Below are positions 37,400 through 45,940 of a stretch of DNA of 64,000 bases, piece by piece; positions within the stretch are counted from its first letter, which is position 1; each line of letters opens with the position of its first letter. The notes under the pieces were generated by a model. The model ran no database searches, was not told the origin of the DNA, and worked only from the letters and a program-made list of their open reading frames with translations. The position numbers were made by a program, and so were the translations under genes. The DNA comes from Flavobacterium tiangeerense (GTDB taxonomy: Bacteria > Bacteroidota > Bacteroidia > Flavobacteriales > Flavobacteriaceae), in contig NZ_VLKO01000008.1 of NCBI RefSeq assembly GCF_007830355.1, forward strand, positions 199,453 through 263,452. The letters run 5' to 3'.

Positions 37400-39176
37400 T
37401 GCAAGCATATTTTATAGCTTTTACAATGTATTCCAATTTCTTGTCTTTCTCTATATTCTCTTTCGTGATTAACAAATCATTTTCAATTTTTTCAGCTAAA
37501 ATAGAAGCAACCTCTACTTTATCAATTGGACTATGTCCTTTGTCTTTTCTTAATTTCGATATAAACTTGTTTTCTTCAAACTTTCCTCCTTTAAATTCTT
37601 CAGTACCTGAATGAATGTCAGAAACAGATTTTTTAAAAATTTCCGAAAGTGTTTCTGATTTGTATAAACACCATTCTAAAGTCCAATCACTTGTATAAGA
37701 TAGAAGTACATTGGTATTATTGAAACTCTTTTCTAATTCATCTAATTTATTTTCTTTTTCTTCTTTTTTAACTTTGCAAAATGAATTATCTTTAGCTTCC
37801 GGTCTATTATCTAAATCTGTTATTATTGCAACAGGAATATTTAATTTTTCAATGGGATTTTGTCTTAAAAATATTTTTGCGAATTTTAAATAAGCTGTAG
37901 AACCAACATTGACAATTGATATTTCTTTTTCTGTTAAGTCATAACCTAGTCTTTTAGCAATAATGGGTAAAATAATTTCTTCAGACCAGCCTTCAACTAA
38001 AATAACACCTTTTGCAAAAAACAAATTTGCTTTTGTAACATCTAGAAATCGTTCTAAAAACTTATAATCGTATTTATCTAATTTAGTGTATTTATCTTTG
38101 TTACTTCTTTCGTTTTCTTCATTAGGCACTTCTCCTAAAGGCAACGCCAAGTTGTTATTACAAAGTATTAAATTATGAAGTTTAACTTTTGATGCTAAAT
38201 TTGGACTATGCGTAGATAATATGAACTGAACCTCCGTTTCTTTTTGGAGTGCTTCAATAATTTTCATTTGTGCTTGTGGATGCAAATGTGCTTCTAATTC
38301 TTCAATCATACACAATTTTAACCCATCCCAATTATCTTTCTTTAAATGTAACAATTCAGCAGCCATATACAATCGATTCATTGTGCCTAAGCCAAGGTTT
38401 TGTTGATCTAATACTCCAAGTGAAACTTTTTCTAAAATACTTTTAATATCGCTATCTCCTAGAGATATAGTTGATATTTTATCCTTATCTGTAAATGAAA
38501 CTAAAAAATCATCTATAATTTTTTTTAGTTTTTCATTTCCTGCAGTTTTAAACCAATCTTCAATCTGAACATTCAATTTTTTAAATTGGGCTTCAAAAGG
38601 ATGATCAATTGTTTTTGATTTCTTTTTAAAGAATTCGTGTTCTTTGAGAATTTGAGATAATCTTGAATTCTTTTTTGCTGTTAAATCATTATCAGCATCT
38701 CTTAGTGCTTTTAAATATGTTGTTTTCAAATATTCTCTAGCTTCAGCATTTAATGGATAACCTGTGTCATCCATCCCTGCTTTAACATCTGTTACTTGAA
38801 TTCTATCCTGCTTTATTTCAACTTGATATATCAACCTTAAAATTGGTGTCGCCTCTTTTCCAATACCTTCCCATCCCAACCATTCAATGAAATTTTTAGC
38901 TTCATTTGGTTTTAAATCTCTAAATTCAAGTTCAATTCTTAATTTATCAGAACCTCGATAAAAATCAGATTCTTCAACTTTAATCCATTCGTAAGCGTGT
39001 GTTTTCAAAACTAATTTAATAGCATCAAGAATTGCTGTTTTACCAGAATCATTTTCCCCAATTAAAACGTTTAATCCTTTATTGAATGGAACAATTAAAT
39101 CAGGTTCATTCAAATCAAATGGCTTTTCTGAACCATATTTTCTAAAATTCCAAAGTTTTAATTCTGATAGATACAT
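37389..39176 (-). CDS. OLD-family ATPase/TOPRIM nuclease, GajA-like
   Basis: A 595-residue protein with an ABC-type ATPase (Walker A GENDSGKT at 40-47, Walker B-like MIEELEAHLHP near 292, LSTHSP near 320) and a C-terminal TOPRIM nuclease (LVEGWSEEI with Glu near 395, then the Asp motif ITDLDNRPEA). This is the GajA/OLD class 2 layout and size (prototype about 580). In Gabija, GajA cuts DNA and is restrained by nucleotides; the pair aborts phage infection. Active-site residues seem intact. It heads a three-gene operon and is preceded by the shared dyad promoter at 39312-39360. Confidence 0.88.
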   Translation of the reverse strand: MYLSELKLWNFRKYGSEKPFDLNEPDLIVPFNKGLNVLIGENDSGKTAILDAIKLVLKTHAYEWIKVEESDFYRGSDKLRIELEFRDLKPNEAKNFIEWLGWEGIGKEATPILRLIYQVEIKQDRIQVTDVKAGMDDTGYPLNAEAREYLKTTYLKALRDADNDLTAKKNSRLSQILKEHEFFKKKSKTIDHPFEAQFKKLNVQIEDWFKTAGNEKLKKIIDDFLVSFTDKDKISTISLGDSDIKSILEKVSLGVLDQQNLGLGTMNRLYMAAELLHLKKDNWDGLKLCMIEELEAHLHPQAQMKIIEALQKETEVQFILSTHSPNLASKVKLHNLILCNNNLALPLGEVPNEENERSNKDKYTKLDKYDYKFLERFLDVTKANLFFAKGVILVEGWSEEIILPIIAKRLGYDLTEKEISIVNVGSTAYLKFAKIFLRQNPIEKLNIPVAIITDLDNRPEAKDNSFCKVKKEEKENKLDELEKSFNNTNVLLSYTSDWTLEWCLYKSETLSEIFKKSVSDIHSGTEEFKGGKFEENKFISKLRKDKGHSPIDKVEVASILAEKIENDLLITKENIEKDKKLEYIVKAIKYACNED

Positions 39177-39311
39177 AAATTATTTATTTATTTCATTCCT
39201 AGAAACCCTACCGAACTCCTTCGCCATCCACTTCCCACTCCCCAAACCACTCACATTCTATAGAGTATCAAGAATACTTCTCTCCTATTTTATTTTCCAT
39301 AAGGTATTTCT
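39177..39311 (-). other. Long leader of the gajA-like gene with a possible HTH relic
   Basis: The 135 bases between the promoter and the nuclease start are more GC-rich than their surroundings. On the minus strand they encode a short ATG ORF (MENKIGEKYS, then stop), and in another frame the fragment GSGKWMAKEFGRVSRNEINK followed by a stop. This recalls the KWLAKxLGK...SRWxRNE helix-turn-helix of small XRE regulators. It may be the scar of a deleted regulator gene that once owned the promoter. Weak evidence. Confidence 0.3.
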
Positions 39312-39360
39312 CAAAAATAATAAAAACAAATTACAAAAACAGCGTATAAATACCTGTTTT
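39312..39360 (-). promoter_or_regulatory. Promoter of the Gabija-like operon with dyad operator
   Basis: On the minus strand AAAACAGGTATTTATACGC (39342-39360) is followed after 22 bases by a TATTTTTG -7 box (39312-39319). The motif is 17-18 of 19 identical to those upstream of the curlin gene and the tail-collar genes, with the same orientation and spacing. It is itself inside a larger inverted repeat, ttacaaaaacag (39331-39342) with ctgtttttgtaa (39354-39365). No -33 TTG at the ideal spacing. Confidence 0.65.
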
Positions 39361-39435
39361 TGTAATTAAAATAACCCAAACTGTTTTCTCAATTTAAACT
39401 ACAAAGTCTTATGATTGTTAAGGAAAGAAATGGTA

Positions 39436-39950
39436 TTTCATTTTCATGGATTTATATTGAAATAATTCAACAACAGATGGTTCTTGATAGGAAGATGAAA
39501 GAAAAACCAGCCCATAACTAATGTGGCACTAGATAGAATCATTGCTATTGATTATGATTTTAACATGCCTCATTTAGAGGAGAATTTTAATGGGGACAGG
39601 TATTACAAAAATGTTGTGGGAGAGACTGTGAATACGGGTTTGCGCCCCATAGATTTGAACTCTGGATTGACGTCATAAATGCTCCTTATGTGCTTACTAA
39701 ACCCTTGCATAATTCACAACGGTTGATCAAACAAAATGAAGATGGGAGCATTATTATTCACTTATTTGTGATTCCAAATTATGAACTAGCACGTATTTTT
39801 CTAGGTTTTGGCAATGGTCTTGAGATGACACGACCTGAATATTTCCGCAATCAAATTAAAAGTGTTATTCAAAAGTCTCTGGAGCGTTATGCCCAAAATA
39901 CTCTTCAATGTCTCTCTCAATTAAAATATATAAAGTACAATAAGGGATAG
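39436..39950 (+). pseudogene. Decayed WYL-domain transcriptional regulator
   Basis: The plus strand carries successive pieces of a WYL domain in shifting frames: HGFILK-stop-FNNRWFLIGR (the canonical RWYLIG strand), then NVALDRIIAIDYDFNMPHLEENFNGD and YYKNVVGETVN, then after a frameshift near 39650 ELWIDVINAPYVLTKPLHNSQRLIK and the C-terminal VIPNYELARIFLGFGNGLEM...SLERY. The N-terminal HTH part is absent. Two internal stops and one frameshift make it non-functional. An ORF at 39690-39950 is only its intact tail. WYL regulators are often found beside defence systems. Confidence 0.75.
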
Positions 39951-40049
39951 CAACAACGCGCATTTTACAGATAATATAAATGCTCCTAAGTAAAAGTAAA
40001 AACCTTCATTTTTTTTTTGAACGGGTTTGCAACTGAATAAAGTACTCAT
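39921..40049 (-). CDS. Possible 42-residue membrane peptide
   Basis: Minus-strand ATG at 40049 gives MSTLFSCKPVQKKNEGFYF, then one hydrophobic helix (YLGAFILSVKCALLLSLIVLYIF) to the C-terminus. There is no recognised family. It overlaps the decayed WYL gene by 30 bases and could be chance; the clean single-pass form is the only support. Confidence 0.3.
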   Translation of the reverse strand: MSTLFSCKPVQKKNEGFYFYLGAFILSVKCALLLSLIVLYIF

Positions 40050-40287
40050 GGTTTTAATTTATTATTTGTTTTTTCTAAGGCACAATATTACGTGTATTAA
40101 AAGGCTTACACAATACCCACTTTTAGTGATATTTAAAAAAATGTTTTTTGAAATTACTAGTATTACATCTTGACTTGATTACATGTTAAAGTTCTGAAAC
40201 AACATCTTGATGCACCAAGAAAATATTAACGTTTAAGCCTTCATTATTTTGTCTTTATGCGTTACTTTTGCAGTAGTAAAAAACAGA
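40050..40287. other. Intergenic region before the metal-uptake genes
   Basis: AT-rich. It holds the TACTTTTG -7-like box at 40263-40270 that precedes the GTG start at 40288. Nothing else is recognised. Confidence 0.5.
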
Positions 40288-40668
40288 GTGAAAAAAGTTT
40301 GCATCATACTATTATCTTGTATTGTTCTAATGCCATCCTTGGGTAACTTTCTCACGTACGTGAACTTTAAATTGAATCAAGTTGAAATTGCCAAAACCAT
40401 TTGTGTGCAACGCAAAATGGTTTTTAATAGTTGTAACGGACGTTGCGAACTGCAAAAAAGTTTAAAACGCTACACTGATAATGAGAAACGCATGCAAAAT
40501 AATCTGAAAGAAAAAACAGATTTAGTTTATGTTCGCGAATTGATCTCCAATGAATATGCACTTGTGGAGCCTATGCTTCCAATTGTAAAAATCAGTACCA
40601 CCGAAGCAAAAAAAACAGCTTCCTTTTCGACCTTCACTTTTCGCCCTCCCGCTTATTTCATTTCATAA
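40288..40668 (+). CDS. Small membrane-anchored cysteine-motif protein upstream of a TonB receptor
   Basis: A 126-residue protein with one N-terminal hydrophobic segment (VCIILLSCIVLMPSLGNFL) and a striking ICVQRKMVFNSCNGRCELQKSL motif, that is C-x8-C-x3-C, then a charged helical region. I do not know the family, but small proteins with a C..NxCNGxC pattern ahead of TonB receptor genes fit a role in binding or sensing a metal or haem. The GTG at 40288 is chosen because the -7-like box at 40263-40270 lies inside any longer start. The receptor gene follows after 173 bases. Confidence 0.6.
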   Translation: MKKVCIILLSCIVLMPSLGNFLTYVNFKLNQVEIAKTICVQRKMVFNSCNGRCELQKSLKRYTDNEKRMQNNLKEKTDLVYVRELISNEYALVEPMLPIVKISTTEAKKTASFSTFTFRPPAYFIS

Positions 40669-40841
40669 GGACAGCCCTATTTTTTAGCATTTGCTACAAA
40701 CAACTCTGAACTATTGGTTCTGGGTCACTGTGCAGTTGTACTATTAGCTCCTTACCATATTGCAACCTATTTACTAAGTATTAGCCTAGTATTCAGGTTT
40801 GTATTTCACTGAAATAAGATCCTTTTTACCATTCAAAAAAA

Positions 40842-42989
40842 ATGAAAAATATACTTTTTGTAATGCTCTTGGCATTACAAGTTGGATTTGCGCAACAAAA
40901 AATCCAAATAGATACTGCTGCGGTCGAAAACCTAAACGAAGTCGTAATTACCGCCAACCGTGGCAAAGCCAAACGAAGTGAAGTGCCAGTGGCAATTTCT
41001 AAACTATCTACAAAACTCATTCAAGAAACCAAAGCGACTTCTGCTTTCGAAATTGTAAATAAAACGCCTGGCGTCATGATGATGAATCTTGGCAACGAGC
41101 AACACGGAATGTCCATCAGGCAACCTATGGGTTTGAGTCCGTATTATTTGTATTTAGAAGACGGCTTGCCCATTCGACCACTCGGGGTTTTTAACCACAA
41201 TGCTTTGCTTGAAATGAATCCGTTTAATTTACAAAATCTAGAAGTAATCAAAGGCCCCGCTTCATCGCTTTACGGTCCAGAAGCTGTGGGAGGAACAGTA
41301 AATTTTATTACTGTAAAACCAAGCCGCGACCCCGAGTTTAAAGTAGGGATTCAAGCAGATCAATACGGCTACCGCAACCTTCAAGCCTTCGGCAGCGCTA
41401 CCGTAGGTAAATTTTCGTTTGCCATTGCGGGCGCAAGCACTGACCAAACTAACAGTTGGCTCACCTTTTCTGATTACAACAAGAACAATTTGAACGCTAA
41501 ATTCCAATACAATTTTACCAATAGTCTCCGCTTGATTAGTAGTACTTTTTATGGGCAATATTACTCGGACATGACGGGCAGCGTAAACGAACAAGACTTT
41601 AATAATCGTTCGTACAAAAGCACAACCGATTTTACGTACCGAAAATCAGAGGCTTTACGCAGCCGTCTAACACTTGAAAAAGAGTGGAATGAGAACAGTC
41701 AAACGGTTGTAACAGTTTACCACCGAGACAATAAAGTAGGACAAAACCCAAGCTACGGCATTCGATGGAATCCTACACCGTCAGCAACCAACGATCCTAC
41801 CAAAGCAACTGGCGAAATCAATTCGAACGATTTTAAGAGTTACGGAATCGTAGCACAGCACACGCAAGGATTTTCGTTTTTAAACTCTAAACTAATCGCT
41901 GGAACTACCTACGATAGGTCACCAAATGATTATTTTTCGCACCAAATTAAACTACAAGCCAACCGAAATCCAGATGGAAAGACGGTAAACAAGTATCAAA
42001 TTTTAGAAGTTCGACCAGACTTACGCATTTCAAATTACAATGCTACCATTTACAACAATTCCGGCTATGTGCAATACAACTTTCAGCCCCTTTCAAAAGT
42101 AACGGTAACCACAGGGGCGCGCTACGACTACATCAAAATTGATTACATTAATAACATCAATGCTACTTCGGGAGCCAAAACCTACGATCAGTTGACTTTT
42201 AAAGCGGGCATCAATTACAATCCACTTACTAACGTTGGGTTTTATGCCAATTATTCTCAAGGATTCTCTCCACCTTCGGTGACAACTTTATTCCGTCCAA
42301 AACCTGGAGTTACGCTTGTACAATTTTACACGGATCTGGATGCAGCGCATTTTTCAAACTACGAAATTGGTGGTTATAACAGTTTGCTAAAAAACAAATT
42401 GACACTAGATTTTGCCGTGTATCTACTTGATGGTCACAACGAATTATTGAGCATTCGCCAACCAGATAATTCAACCGATACCCAATCAGCTGGAAAAACA
42501 AGCCATAGAGGAATTGAACTTGGACTACAATACAATCCGTCCTCACAGCTTGCATTTCGCCTTGGCGGAACCTATGCGCGCCACGAATTTATCGACTTTA
42601 CCGTTTCCAGACGAAGCACCGATGCGGTTCAAAAACTCGACGGCTTTGACATGCCGAGCGCACCGAGATGGATTGCTAATTCTGAGCTCAATTACTACCC
42701 TAAATGGTTCCCTAACTTCCGTGCAGCGCTAGAATGCCAGTACGTATCAAGCTGGTTTCAAAACCAAATCAACACTGTTTCCTACGCTGGTTACTCCCTC
42801 TTTAATACTCGATTAGGCTACCGCTACAAACAAGTTGAATTTTTTACCAATATCATGAACTTGACCGATAAATTGTATGCTACCAATGTTTCTCGAGGCA
42901 ATGCCACAATCGATCAGGCTACGTATACCGCTGCCGCACCTCGCATTTTCATGATGGGATTGCAGTACAACTTATCGTTAAAAAAATAA
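40842..42989 (+). CDS. TonB-dependent outer-membrane receptor (siderophore/haem type)
   Basis: A 715-residue receptor: signal peptide to residue 18 (VGFAQ), TonB-box region ENLNEVVITANR (near 29), plug domain (VNKTPGVMMMNLGN, VIKGPASSLYGPEAVGGTVNFIT) and a 22-strand barrel ending in a short hydrophobic strand LQYNLSLKK. No carboxypeptidase-like N-terminal extension of the SusC type, so it resembles iron-siderophore or haem receptors. It is followed by a PepSY-domain protein, a pairing typical of siderophore systems that reduce or release iron at the inner membrane. Substrate not certain. Confidence 0.92.
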   Translation: MKNILFVMLLALQVGFAQQKIQIDTAAVENLNEVVITANRGKAKRSEVPVAISKLSTKLIQETKATSAFEIVNKTPGVMMMNLGNEQHGMSIRQPMGLSPYYLYLEDGLPIRPLGVFNHNALLEMNPFNLQNLEVIKGPASSLYGPEAVGGTVNFITVKPSRDPEFKVGIQADQYGYRNLQAFGSATVGKFSFAIAGASTDQTNSWLTFSDYNKNNLNAKFQYNFTNSLRLISSTFYGQYYSDMTGSVNEQDFNNRSYKSTTDFTYRKSEALRSRLTLEKEWNENSQTVVTVYHRDNKVGQNPSYGIRWNPTPSATNDPTKATGEINSNDFKSYGIVAQHTQGFSFLNSKLIAGTTYDRSPNDYFSHQIKLQANRNPDGKTVNKYQILEVRPDLRISNYNATIYNNSGYVQYNFQPLSKVTVTTGARYDYIKIDYINNINATSGAKTYDQLTFKAGINYNPLTNVGFYANYSQGFSPPSVTTLFRPKPGVTLVQFYTDLDAAHFSNYEIGGYNSLLKNKLTLDFAVYLLDGHNELLSIRQPDNSTDTQSAGKTSHRGIELGLQYNPSSQLAFRLGGTYARHEFIDFTVSRRSTDAVQKLDGFDMPSAPRWIANSELNYYPKWFPNFRAALECQYVSSWFQNQINTVSYAGYSLFNTRLGYRYKQVEFFTNIMNLTDKLYATNVSRGNATIDQATYTAAAPRIFMMGLQYNLSLKK

Positions 42990-42997
42990 TTATCAGG

Positions 42998-43076
42998 AGC
43001 TTATCCGGCTATACGCTTTATCTTTTTTGAGGCCAAAAAAAGGCCTCAAAAAAGGATATCGCTCCTATCCGGGCTA
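42998..43076 (-). repeat. Dispersed palindromic intergenic repeat, copy 2
   Basis: On the minus strand: TAGCCCGGATAGGAGCGAT, ATCC, a large inner hairpin (ttttttgaggcc / ggcctcaaaaaa, 43023-43054), then GATAAAGCGTATAGCCGGA. Arms match copy 1 (10230-10294) at most positions while the loop differs. Confidence 0.7.
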
Positions 43077-43089
43077 AAAAAAACACAAA

Positions 43090-44694
43090 ATGAAAAAAGA
43101 AAATCAAAAGACATCTACACGAAAAAAAGATTCCAAATGGATCAAAAAAATCAAGCAGCACGTCTACGCGTGGCACCGAACTTTGGCCATAATAACCATT
43201 GTTCCCGTTATCTTTTGGACACTTTCAGGCATCATGCATCCGTTTATGGCGCATTTTTTCAAACCCGAAATCGCCAATCAAGAACTACAACAAACTGCCA
43301 TCAATCAGAGCCAATTGCCATTGACGTTAAAAGAGGTCTTACAAAAAAACCAACTCAAAACGTTCAAAAACTTTCGCCTTGTAAGCTTGAACGATAAAAC
43401 CTATTATCAAGTAAAAACCGAATCAGGAGCCCTACTCTATTTTGACGCAACCACGGCTCAAAAACTTGAAAACGGTGATCAAAAATACGCCGAAGTATTG
43501 GCGCGTTACTTTTTACAAGACAGCACAAGCCGCATTTCAAACAGCAAAATTCTCACTGAATTTACAACGCAATACAAGTACGTAAACCGCTACTTGCCCG
43601 TGTACCAACTGAGTTTTGATCGTGACGATGAAATGCATGTTTACGTAGAAACCGCCTCAAGCAAACTAGCTACTTTGAACCCGAAATCGCGTCAAATTTT
43701 TATTTGGTTCTTCGATACCTTTCACAATTGGTCCTTTATTGATGCGATTTCTAATAACAGTTTGCGCATCATAATCATGATTTTGCTTTTGTCTGTCATC
43801 TCCTTTTCAGCAATAAGCGGACTCTTGATTTATGGCCTTTTCTGGAAACAATTCAAAAAAAGTGATGCGCTTGCCCCCAAAAAAGGTATCCGCCGTTACC
43901 ACCGACAAATCGGTATTTGGATTTCATTATTTACCTTAACCTTTGCTTTTAGCGGTGCATACCATGTCACTACCAAATGGGATCCGTACACACTCTCGCA
44001 AATGGTGTACGAACCTAGCTTTAAAACCGAAGCACTAACAACTGCACATACTGATTTAAAATTAGATTGGAATCGGTTTGAAAATGCCAGTATAGTTGCT
44101 TTTCAAGACAGTTTGTACTACCGTTGCCAACTGCTTCCCAAGCAAGTAACAAAGACCAACACAGCCATCAGCGCACCTGAATCAAAATGGGCAAAGAAAG
44201 ACAAACAACCACTAGAAATAGTTTACATCAACGCACAAACCAATCAAATCACACCTAATCTAGATGTAAAATATGCTGAATTTTTAGCGCATTATTTTAC
44301 AGATGGTGCACCAAAAGCCGCTTGTTGCGAAATGATTCCTGAAACTGATGAACCTGAAACTTCTTTACAAAACGCAAAGTTGGTTGAAACTAAAATTATT
44401 ACTGAGTTTGAAAGTCGGGAATATGGCTTTGTAAATAAGCGCCTTCCTGTGGTGAAACTTGCTTATAACACGCCTGAAAATACTAATTATTTTATAGAAA
44501 CAGCCACCTCAAGATTAGCCGCTAAAGTAGAAAACGCAGACAAAAGAGAAGGTTATTCCTTTGCTATTCTGCACAAATTTTTGTTTTTAGATTGGGCAGG
44601 CAAAAATGTGCGTGATGCTTCAATGGTTTTGGCCGCACTGGCAATTTTAATAGTGAGTGCTTTAGGATTAATTTTGTTCCTGAAGAAAAAATAG
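43090..44694 (+). CDS. PepSY-associated membrane protein (iron uptake)
   Basis: A 534-residue inner-membrane protein with a TM helix near 32-55 (preceded by KIKQHVYAWHRTLAI), a long periplasmic PepSY part, two central helices (about 226-252 and 274-294, including RRYHRQIGIWISLFTL) and a last helix near 512-531. Conserved His residues in YAWHR, DTFHNW, RRYHRQ and ILHKF are typical of PepSY-TM proteins proposed to be ferric reductases. Located 100 bases after a TonB receptor gene, with a repeat between. A terminator follows. Confidence 0.87.
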   Translation: MKKENQKTSTRKKDSKWIKKIKQHVYAWHRTLAIITIVPVIFWTLSGIMHPFMAHFFKPEIANQELQQTAINQSQLPLTLKEVLQKNQLKTFKNFRLVSLNDKTYYQVKTESGALLYFDATTAQKLENGDQKYAEVLARYFLQDSTSRISNSKILTEFTTQYKYVNRYLPVYQLSFDRDDEMHVYVETASSKLATLNPKSRQIFIWFFDTFHNWSFIDAISNNSLRIIIMILLLSVISFSAISGLLIYGLFWKQFKKSDALAPKKGIRRYHRQIGIWISLFTLTFAFSGAYHVTTKWDPYTLSQMVYEPSFKTEALTTAHTDLKLDWNRFENASIVAFQDSLYYRCQLLPKQVTKTNTAISAPESKWAKKDKQPLEIVYINAQTNQITPNLDVKYAEFLAHYFTDGAPKAACCEMIPETDEPETSLQNAKLVETKIITEFESREYGFVNKRLPVVKLAYNTPENTNYFIETATSRLAAKVENADKREGYSFAILHKFLFLDWAGKNVRDASMVLAALAILIVSALGLILFLKKK

Positions 44695-44699
44695 AAGCC

Positions 44700-44743
44700 A
44701 AAAAAAAGCGTCATCAACAAGAGTTCATGACGCCTTTTTTTTT
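44700..44743. terminator. Terminator between the PepSY gene and the DUF4252 operon
   Basis: Stem aaaagcgtcat with atgacgcctttt (one bulged base) and a T-run of nine, between convergent genes. Confidence 0.75.
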
Positions 44744-44753
44744 AAACTTATAA

Positions 44754-45287
44754 CTACTTCATCAATTGTTGTAAAGGTTTTAATTGAGCCATATCAATAT
44801 TTGATTGTTGTAACACACTTATCATGTTCATAACAGCCGTAGGATTCATGTCATCACCGGTCACACGCACAACGGCAAAACCATTTTCATTTTTATTGGC
44901 AAAAAAAATAAACTCTTCAATATGCTCATCAGTACCCACAAAACTTACTGAAGCTCCTTCTTTACCTGAGCCAAATTTCATCAATTGCTGGTACTTTTTG
45001 TCCTTTAAAATTAGATTTACTTTTGCGCGTTCCGCTTCAAATTCGGCTTTATTAGTCGCATTAGCATTAAAAGCTAAGATGTTCATTTTATCAAAAGATT
45101 GTAAGGCCTCGGTTTGCGCCAAAGTAAGTTTAGCCTTGTCTACATTTAATATTTCAGGAGAAACATCTAAGGCAATAAAATTTTTATCTTCAGAATGTTC
45201 AACAAAATATTTTTGCAAAGACGGCTCGTTGTTGCAACTTACCAAAAATAACGCCAGTAGTGCGGGAATTCCGTATCGTAGTTTCAT
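44754..45287 (-). CDS. DUF4252 lipoprotein
   Basis: A 177-residue protein with a lipoprotein signal (MKLRYGIPALLALFLVSC) and a DUF4252 domain, shown by DKMNILAFNANATN, VNLILKDKKYQQLMKF and FIFFANKNENGFAVVRVTGDDMN. Function unknown; members occur beside ECF sigma factors in Bacteroidota. It is the last gene of a four-gene operon and begins one base after the end of a second DUF4252 gene. Confidence 0.85.
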   Translation of the reverse strand: MKLRYGIPALLALFLVSCNNEPSLQKYFVEHSEDKNFIALDVSPEILNVDKAKLTLAQTEALQSFDKMNILAFNANATNKAEFEAERAKVNLILKDKKYQQLMKFGSGKEGASVSFVGTDEHIEEFIFFANKNENGFAVVRVTGDDMNPTAVMNMISVLQQSNIDMAQLKPLQQLMK

Positions 45288-45288
45288 C

Positions 45289-45888
45289 TTACTTTTTACC
45301 TTTACTTGCTTTTTTCAAATCGTCGCCACCTGGAATACGCATTTTTTCGGTCAACACTGAAATTTCATTCAAATCAAAGTCCCCAGTCAATGACATTAAA
45401 ACAGTATCTTCATTTTTTGCTCCTTCAATAAACATCAACAACTCATGTATCTGTGTATCTCCAGCACCTGATTTTACAAGGATTTTTACATTTCTACCAT
45501 TATCATTTACTCGCATTAACTCTTCTAAACCCGCTGTTTTAATGTACTTATCAGCTGCTAGTTTCATTTCGCCTTCTACGCGAGTACTCTTGGTTGTGAA
45601 AACCCTCAAGTTGTCTAATTTTTTAATTAAAGCTAAGTATTGCTGCATTTCTTTATCGGATGCATCCATCTTTACTTTGCTCATTAAGTCAAACATTTTT
45701 TTGTTGACAATAAATGACTTGACCTCTACTTGACCGTCAAATTTGTCAAATGCTGTTTGTGCAAAAAGTGAATTTGTGGCCAAAAAAAGCGCCAGTGTTA
45801 CCACAATTTTTGTAAATGTCTTTTGAATAGTGCTAAAAGCTTTTGTGTTCGTTGTGCTCAATGGCACCTTTTGATTGATTGATTTCAT
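45289..45888 (-). CDS. DUF4252 secreted protein
   Basis: A 199-residue DUF4252 protein with an unusually long polar N-terminal stretch (about 22 residues) ahead of a signal-like hydrophobic segment TKIVVTLALFLATNSLFAQ. The domain is recognised from KLDNLRVFTTKSTR, AADKYIKTAGLEELMRV and NDGRNVKILVKSGAGDTQIHELLMF, DFDLNEI. It is paralogous to the downstream DUF4252 lipoprotein but not lipidated. Probably periplasmic, role unknown. Confidence 0.82.
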   Translation of the reverse strand: MKSINQKVPLSTTNTKAFSTIQKTFTKIVVTLALFLATNSLFAQTAFDKFDGQVEVKSFIVNKKMFDLMSKVKMDASDKEMQQYLALIKKLDNLRVFTTKSTRVEGEMKLAADKYIKTAGLEELMRVNDNGRNVKILVKSGAGDTQIHELLMFIEGAKNEDTVLMSLTGDFDLNEISVLTEKMRIPGGDDLKKASKGKK

Positions 45889-45940
45889 GATATAAATGGT
45901 AATTAATGATTAAATGTGAACTGAAAAAGGCTTGCGTTTT

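Noticed and set aside
33134..39950. A tRNA-borne integrated island with attachment repeats
   Set aside because: I found no direct copy of the tRNA-Leu 3' end at the far side and no integrase, so the accessory patch is described without claiming an integrative element.
44824..45733. Two long plus-strand ORFs (178 and 157 codons)
   Set aside because: Antisense to the two DUF4252 genes, which have signal sequences and family motifs.
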